11,036 nt of DNA from CAYXXZ01 sp964469165 (GTDB lineage: Bacteria > Pseudomonadota > Gammaproteobacteria > Pseudomonadales > Porticoccaceae). Location: assembly GCA_964469165.1 (NCBI GenBank), contig CAYXXZ010000095.1, forward strand, positions 1 through 11,036, read 5' to 3'. Under the pieces are notes generated by a model. The model worked only from the letters and a program-made list of their open reading frames with translations, ran no database searches and was not told the origin of the DNA. The position numbers were made by a program, and so were the translations under genes. Positions 5,923 to 11,036 of the stretch are shown here, one piece after another (within the stretch, counting starts at the first letter, position 1; every line of letters starts with the position of its first letter).

Positions 5923-6831
5923 ATGTCTGCAAAGCGCAAAGGTCTGGGCCGCGGCCTCGACGCTCTCCTTGGGGCATCCCTGCAAGGCGGAGATGTCTCG
6001 GCACAGGAACCGCGGGCCGAAGCCGCCAGCCAGGACGGCACACTGCGCAACTTGCCCATCGAGTTTCTGCAGCGCGGCAAGTATCAGCCGCGCCGCGACA
6101 TGCACCCCGAAGCGCTGGAGGAGCTGGCGGACTCCATTCGCAGTCAGGGCATCATGCAGCCCATCGTGGTGCGTCCCCTCGACAGGGATCGCTACGAAAT
6201 CATTGCCGGAGAACGCCGTTGGCGCGCCGCCCAGCTCGCCGGGCTCGACAGCATTCCGGTGCTGGTGCGGGAGGTGCCCGACGAGGCGGCGATCGCCATG
6301 GCCCTGATCGAGAACATTCAGCGCGAAGATCTCAACCCCATCGAGGAGGCAACGGCGCTGCATCGCCTCCAGGATGAGTTCGCGCTGACACAGCAACAGG
6401 TGGCGAGCGCCGTGGGAAAATCCCGTGCAACCGTCGCCAACCTGATGCGCCTGCTGTCCCTGGAGGACGAAGTGCGCACCATGCTCGAGCGCGGTGATCT
6501 GGAGATGGGCCACGCCCGTGCCCTGCTTGGCCTGGCTGGCATCAAGCAAGTGGATGCGGCGCGCATCGTGGCGGGCAAGGGGCTGACCGTGCGCCAGACC
6601 GAAGCGTTGGTGAGACGGTTGCTGGCCGAAAAGCCGGAAGAGCAGAAAGCCGCTGCCGCTGGTGACCCGGATATTCTCAGGTTGCAGGACAGGGTCTCGG
6701 AAACGGTCGGTCTGCCGGTGAAGCTGCAACACGGCACGGGCGGCAAGGGCACGGTCACCTTCAGCTACAGCACCATCGCTGAACTCGAAGGGTTGCTGGA
6801 AAGGATGCGTATCAGTCTTTCCGAGCATTGA
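5923..6831 (+). CDS. parB: Chromosome partitioning protein ParB (Spo0J), parS-binding CTPase
   Basis: ParB binds parS sites near the origin, spreads as a CTP-driven sliding clamp and stimulates ParA. The 302-residue product starts with KGLGRGLDALL (6-16), the basic ParA-activating tail. After a variable linker comes the N-terminal CTP-binding domain with YQPRRD (54-59), GERRWRA (96-102) and ENIQRED (130-136). The HTH follows (LTQQQVASAVGKSRATVANL, about 155-174), and a C-terminal dimerisation domain ends the protein (about 250-302). A strong Shine-Dalgarno (GAGAGGAAG, 5908-5916) fixes the ATG at 5923. The residues known to contact CTP and parS in this family look intact. No parS sequence was recognised in the window, so its target sites are presumably elsewhere near the origin. 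Confidence 0.97.
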   Translation: MSAKRKGLGRGLDALLGASLQGGDVSAQEPRAEAASQDGTLRNLPIEFLQRGKYQPRRDMHPEALEELADSIRSQGIMQPIVVRPLDRDRYEIIAGERRWRAAQLAGLDSIPVLVREVPDEAAIAMALIENIQREDLNPIEEATALHRLQDEFALTQQQVASAVGKSRATVANLMRLLSLEDEVRTMLERGDLEMGHARALLGLAGIKQVDAARIVAGKGLTVRQTEALVRRLLAEKPEEQKAAAAGDPDILRLQDRVSETVGLPVKLQHGTGGKGTVTFSYSTIAELEGLLERMRISLSEH

Positions 6832-6871
6832 AACCGGTGCGCATCATGCTGGCCCGAGATGGTAAGTCATG

Positions 6872-6910
6872 ACAAATCTCTGGTTTTGGTAAGAAAATTT
6901 CCAGATTTGT
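6872..6910 (+). promoter_or_regulatory. Inverted repeat just upstream of the atp promoter
   Basis: ACAAATCT (6872-6879) and AGATTTGT (6903-6910) are exact reverse complements; a GG/CC extension is possible past a two-base bulge. The right arm ends on the first base of the -35 hexamer of the atp promoter. As RNA from the parB side it would fold into a hairpin, but no T run follows, so it is a poor intrinsic terminator. It could be an operator or simply an mRNA 3' structure. Confidence 0.4.
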
Positions 6911-6938
6911 TGAATGGGTGGGGGGAAATACCTATAAT
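6910..6938 (+). promoter_or_regulatory. Promoter of the atp operon
   Basis: TTGAAT (6910-6915) and a perfect TATAAT (6933-6938) are separated by exactly 17 bases. The predicted transcript starts near 6945 and leaves a leader of about 45 bases before atpI. The spacer holds an unusual G-rich run, GGGTGGGGGG (6916-6925). It lies in the 159-bp gap between parB and the chosen atpI start, where a new transcription unit would be expected. Confidence 0.75.
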
Positions 6939-6990
6939 TACGCCCGCTTTGAGGTCGGGTTTAGAGTCCGGCAGGTACAGGGGTGGACGA

Positions 6991-7380
6991 ATGGGCACAA
7001 TCGCAAAGCCACCGTTGTACAGGGTTACGTTGGTTCAGTTGCTCGTAGCCTGCGTGGCGTCGGGGCTGCTGGCAACGGCAGATCCGGTAGCCGGGTACTC
7101 TTTTCTGATCGGCTGTCTGATTCAGATAGCGGGTGGTGCGTACTTCACCCGGCTCGCCTACAGATACCAGGGAGCCACTCAGGTGAAGTCCATGGTGCAG
7201 GTCATGTATCGCGGGCAGTCGGGAAAGCTGCTGCTCGCCGCTGCCATGTTCGCTGCCACGTTTATCCTGATAAAGCCCTTGAATGCGCTTTTGGTTTTTA
7301 TCGGCTACATCATCATGCTGATACTGCACGCGGTGCTGGTGGCGGTGATAGTCAAGCAACGCACATATTTTGGACAATAG
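6991..7380 (+). CDS. atpI: ATP synthase accessory protein AtpI
   Basis: AtpI is a small membrane protein thought to help assemble the c-ring; it is not a structural subunit. The product from the ATG at 6991 has 129 residues, like E. coli AtpI, with four predicted membrane helices (about 11-29, 35-54, 77-96 and 98-120). It has the family's basic loop YRGQSGKLLL between helices 2 and 3. This start has an AGGGG ribosome-binding site 8 bases upstream and begins with MGTIAKPPLYRV. The frame is open back to an ATG at 6859, but those extra 44 residues would be read across the atp promoter and have no family counterpart, so I reject them. It is the first gene of the atp operon; atpB follows after 22 bp. 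Confidence 0.92.
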   Translation: MGTIAKPPLYRVTLVQLLVACVASGLLATADPVAGYSFLIGCLIQIAGGAYFTRLAYRYQGATQVKSMVQVMYRGQSGKLLLAAAMFAATFILIKPLNALLVFIGYIIMLILHAVLVAVIVKQRTYFGQ

Positions 7381-7402
7381 GCCTTAAGAGAGACACAGAC
7401 CT

Positions 7403-8269
7403 ATGGCAGGCGGAACCCAGACCACGACAGAATACATTCAGCACCACCTCCAGAATCTGGTCTATGGCAGACACCCCGACGGCTCCTGGGGTTTTGCCCA
7501 CTCGCCGCAGGAAGCCGCCGACATGGGATTCTGGGCAATCCACGTCGATTCCATGGGCTGGTCGATCGGCCTTGGCCTGGCTTTCTGCTGGTTGTTCCGC
7601 AAGGCGGCCAAAAGCGCCACTGCCGGTGTTCCCGGCGGCCTTCAGAACTTTGTCGAATATATCGTCGAGTTTGTCAACGGCACCGTCAAGGACAGCTTCC
7701 ACGGTCACAGCAAGGTAGTAGGTCCCCTCGCCCTCACCATTTTCGTGTGGGTGTTCCTGATGAACCTCATGGACTTGCTGCCGGTCGATCTCATCCCCTA
7801 TTCCGCCCAGCTGTTCGGCCAGTATTTCCTCGGCATGGATCCGCACCACGTCTACTTCAAGATCGTGCCCACCACCGACATCAACGTTCCCGCCGGTATG
7901 GCGCTGGGGGTGTTCGTTCTGATGATCTACTACGGCTTCAAGATCAAGGGCCCGGGTTACATCAAGGACTTCACCCTGCATCCCTTCAACCACTGGGCGC
8001 TGATTCCCGTCAACCTGTTCATGGAAGTGGTCGGCATGCTCGCCAAACCGTTCTCGCTCGCCTTGCGGTTGTTCGGCAACATGTTCGCCGGCGAGATCAT
8101 CTTTGCCCTGATCGCGACCATGTACAGCGCCGGTATCATCATTGGTATCTTCGGCGGCTTCCTGCAGATGGGCTGGGCAATTTTCCATATTCTCATCATC
8201 ACGCTGCAGGCCTATATCTTCATGGTGCTCACCGTGGTGTATCTGAGTATGTCCCACGAAGATCACTGA
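7403..8269 (+). CDS. atpB: F1Fo ATP synthase subunit a
   Basis: Subunit a is the membrane stator that forms the two proton half-channels beside the c-ring. The 288-residue product contains the essential arginine at Arg222 (SLALRLFGNMFAGE, equivalent to E. coli Arg210), with Asn226 and Glu231 at the Asn214 and Glu219 positions. His262 and Gln269 match E. coli His245 and Gln252 (WAIFHILIITLQAYIFMVL). Between Glu231 and His262 it is five residues longer than E. coli. The N-terminus is long and hydrophilic, and the first helix begins near residue 51. A weak Shine-Dalgarno (AAGAGA, 7386-7391) precedes the ATG. Gene order and the intact key residues make the call secure. Confidence 0.98.
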   Translation: MAGGTQTTTEYIQHHLQNLVYGRHPDGSWGFAHSPQEAADMGFWAIHVDSMGWSIGLGLAFCWLFRKAAKSATAGVPGGLQNFVEYIVEFVNGTVKDSFHGHSKVVGPLALTIFVWVFLMNLMDLLPVDLIPYSAQLFGQYFLGMDPHHVYFKIVPTTDINVPAGMALGVFVLMIYYGFKIKGPGYIKDFTLHPFNHWALIPVNLFMEVVGMLAKPFSLALRLFGNMFAGEIIFALIATMYSAGIIIGIFGGFLQMGWAIFHILIITLQAYIFMVLTVVYLSMSHEDH

Positions 8270-8276
8270 TTCCCAC

Positions 8277-8309
8277 TTTTAAACTGACTAACCTTTAAAA
8301 CTCTAGGAG
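8277..8309 (+). promoter_or_regulatory. atpE translation initiation region: A/U-rich enhancer plus strong Shine-Dalgarno
   Basis: CTTTTAAACTGACTAACC lies directly upstream of a strong TAGGAG (8304-8309), 6 bases before the atpE ATG. As I recall it, the E. coli atpE enhancer reads TTTTAACTGAAACAAA in the same position, and the resemblance is close. Such an element would raise subunit c output above that of its neighbours, as needed for a ring of about ten copies. TTTTAAA (8277-8283) and TTTAAAA (8294-8300) are exact inverted repeats, but an all-A/U stem of 7 bp would be weak. Confidence 0.6.
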
Positions 8310-8315
8310 ATACAC

Positions 8316-8555
8316 ATGGAACTCGTCATTATCGCTGCTGCCATCATGCTCAGCTCGGCCGCTATCGGTGCTGCTCTCGGTATGGGCATTCTCGGTGGCA
8401 AACTGATCGAAGGCACCGCTCGCCAACCCGAACTTGCCCCCATGCTGCAAGGCAGAATGTTCCTGCTGGCCGGTCTGATCGACGCCATCCCCATCATCGG
8501 TGTCGGTATCGCCATGTACCTCATCTTCGTTGTTGCCCCTGGCGTGGGCGCGTGA
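8316..8555 (+). CDS. atpE: F1Fo ATP synthase subunit c
   Basis: Subunit c forms the rotating membrane ring that carries the translocated ion. The 79-residue protein (E. coli 79) is two hydrophobic helices joined by the conserved polar loop ARQPE (35-39). The first helix has the tight-packing glycine motif AAIGAALGMGILGG (15-28). The ion-binding carboxylate is Asp56 in GLIDAIPIIGVG. The Gln and Glu-Ser ligands typical of sodium-type rings are not seen, so the ring should use protons. The ATG has a strong Shine-Dalgarno (8304-8309) and an upstream enhancer-like sequence. It lies 46 bp after atpB and 57 bp before atpF. Confidence 0.98.
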   Translation: MELVIIAAAIMLSSAAIGAALGMGILGGKLIEGTARQPELAPMLQGRMFLLAGLIDAIPIIGVGIAMYLIFVVAPGVGA

Positions 8556-8612
8556 TTGCCGACCGTCAACGGATAGCCAATCAACCGAAAACGAATTTGT
8601 GAGGTTAATAGC

Positions 8613-9083
8613 GTGAATATCAACCTGACGCTGTTTGGCCAGATGGTGACTTTCGCCTTCTTCGTGTGGTTCTGCATGAAGCTCGTCTGGCCGGCGCTCA
8701 ATCGGATACTCGAGGAGCGCAGGAACAAAATCGCTGATGGCCTCGATGCAGCCGATCGCGCCATGCGCGATCTCGAGCTGGCACAGAACAAGGCGTCTGA
8801 TCAGCTCAAGGAAGCCAAGCAGGAAGCCGCGGTGCTCCTCGACCAGGCCAACAAGCGCGCCAATCAGATCATCGAGGAAGCCAAGGAGCAGGCGCGGATC
8901 GAAGGCGATCGCCTGAAAGCCGCCGCCCAGGCCGAGATCGACCAGGAAATCAACCGCGCTCGCGAAGAGCTGCGCGGCAAGGTCGCGACGCTGGCCATCG
9001 CCGGTGCAGAGAAACTACTTGGCGCCACCATCGATACCAACACCAACCGTGAGCTGGTCGACAAGCTGGCGGCACAGCTCTAA
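8613..9083 (+). CDS. atpF: F1Fo ATP synthase subunit b
   Basis: Subunit b is the peripheral stalk; two copies link subunit a in the membrane to delta and alpha. The 156-residue product (same length as E. coli b) has one N-terminal membrane helix (about 5-25, LFGQMVTFAFFVWFCMKLVWP). A long charged helix follows (about 30-125), including ANKRANQIIEEAKEQA, which forms the right-handed coiled-coil dimer. The delta-binding end contains AIAGAEKLLG and VDKLAAQL. The start is GTG with GAGG 8 bases upstream (8601-8604), and the N-terminus NINLTLFGQ matches E. coli NLNATILGQ, which supports this start. atpH begins 14 bp after the stop. Confidence 0.98.
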   Translation: MNINLTLFGQMVTFAFFVWFCMKLVWPALNRILEERRNKIADGLDAADRAMRDLELAQNKASDQLKEAKQEAAVLLDQANKRANQIIEEAKEQARIEGDRLKAAAQAEIDQEINRAREELRGKVATLAIAGAEKLLGATIDTNTNRELVDKLAAQL

Positions 9084-9097
9084 CGGGGTCTTTTCAT

Positions 9098-9634
9098 ATG
9101 GCGGAACTCAGTACCTTAGCGCGGCCATACGCCAAGGCGGTATTCGAATATGCCGAGGCTGCGGGGGCTCTCGAGCCATGGTCTGCGCTGCTGACAGTGC
9201 TCGGCACTGTGGTTGCGGATCCAAAAGTCGAGCAGCTTCTCGCCAGCCCCACGGTCTCCACCGCTGAACAGGCGGCTGCGCTGATCGATATCTGCGCCGA
9301 GGCTCTCGATGACAAGGGGCGCAACCTGGTTCTTCTGCTGGCGGAAAACCGTCGCCTGCGCTTGCTGCCCTATATCCGGGAGCAGTTTGAGGTCCTCAAG
9401 CTCCAGCGCCAGAAGAGCGTCAACGTGGAACTGGTTTCCGCCACGCCCCTGGATCAGGAGCAACAGGACAAGCTGATCGGTGCTCTCGCCAGGAAACTGG
9501 ATCGCAGTGTCAATGCGACGGTATCCGTGGACCCTTCCCTGCTGGGTGGCGTATTGATCCGCGCCGGAGACACCATCATCGACGGCAGCATCCGTGGCCG
9601 TCTCACCAAACTCGCTGAAGCACTACATTCCTAG
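9098..9634 (+). CDS. atpH: F1Fo ATP synthase subunit delta
   Basis: Delta (OSCP-like) sits on top of the alpha3beta3 hexamer and anchors subunit b. The 178-residue product (E. coli 177) has the N-terminal helical domain beginning STLARPYAKAVFEYA. The C-terminal signature LLGGVLIRAGDTIIDGSIRG is at about 148-167. The ribosome-binding site is weak (GGGG about 10 bases upstream), as is usual for a closely packed operon gene. It lies between atpF and atpA, its normal place. Confidence 0.97.
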   Translation: MAELSTLARPYAKAVFEYAEAAGALEPWSALLTVLGTVVADPKVEQLLASPTVSTAEQAAALIDICAEALDDKGRNLVLLLAENRRLRLLPYIREQFEVLKLQRQKSVNVELVSATPLDQEQQDKLIGALARKLDRSVNATVSVDPSLLGGVLIRAGDTIIDGSIRGRLTKLAEALHS

Positions 9635-9664
9635 TTATTGAACATAGGGATCGAGGAATCGACC

Positions 9665-11036
<1,372 letters not shown>

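Noticed and set aside
5905..6828. Minus-strand open frame opposite parB
   Set aside because: A mirror of the ParB codon pattern; no independent coding evidence.
6859..6990. N-terminal extension of AtpI from an upstream ATG
   Set aside because: It would be translated across the atp promoter and dyad, has no membrane helix or family match, and the internal ATG at 6991 has a good ribosome-binding site and the right length.
7352..8266. Minus-strand open frame opposite atpB
   Set aside because: Acidic, His-rich translation typical of the antisense of a hydrophobic membrane gene; atpB is certain.

Overview
This is the chromosomal replication-origin neighbourhood of a gammaproteobacterium with fairly GC-rich coding DNA. 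Every protein reads as a close relative of E. coli or Pseudomonas counterparts: MnmG keeps the E. coli numbering of both catalytic cysteines, and the F1Fo subunits a, b, c, delta and alpha match family lengths closely. A parA-parB pair lying directly upstream of the atp operon argues against Enterobacterales, which lack it, and for a Pseudomonas-, Methylococcus- or Chromatiales-like lineage. I cannot name a genus from this window.

Layout. Positions 1-2027 hold a leftward cluster: yidC (3' part cut off by the window edge), yidD, rnpA and rpmH, with a good sigma70-type promoter upstream of rpmH. Positions 2113-2536 form the only long stretch without a gene. Its left half carries a cluster of DnaA boxes (one perfect, several near-consensus) and its right half is very AT-rich, as expected of oriC. 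Rightward from 2537 run mnmG, rsmG, parA and parB, tightly packed and probably one operon. A new promoter at 6910-6938 then starts the ATP synthase operon atpI-atpB-atpE-atpF-atpH-atpA; atpA runs off the right edge after 457 codons.

How it works together. The DnaA boxes and AT-rich tract would start replication. ParA and ParB would segregate the newly copied origins, although no parS site was found in the window. All genes on both sides are transcribed away from the origin, so transcription follows the replication forks. RpmH (L34), RnpA (RNase P protein), RsmG (16S rRNA methylation) and MnmG (tRNA wobble modification) serve translation. YidD and YidC serve membrane protein insertion, which includes the Fo subunits encoded further right. 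The atp genes make the proton-driven F1Fo ATP synthase.

Nothing here looks like an undescribed system or an accessory island; it is core genome with intact genes. Points worth a second look are the gene order (rpmH facing mnmG, with neither dnaA nor mnmE at the usual junctions), the box phasing and dyads in the origin, a near-perfect hairpin at the predicted 5' end of the rpmH message, the in-frame TAA-GTG junction of rsmG and parA, and a probable atpE translational enhancer.
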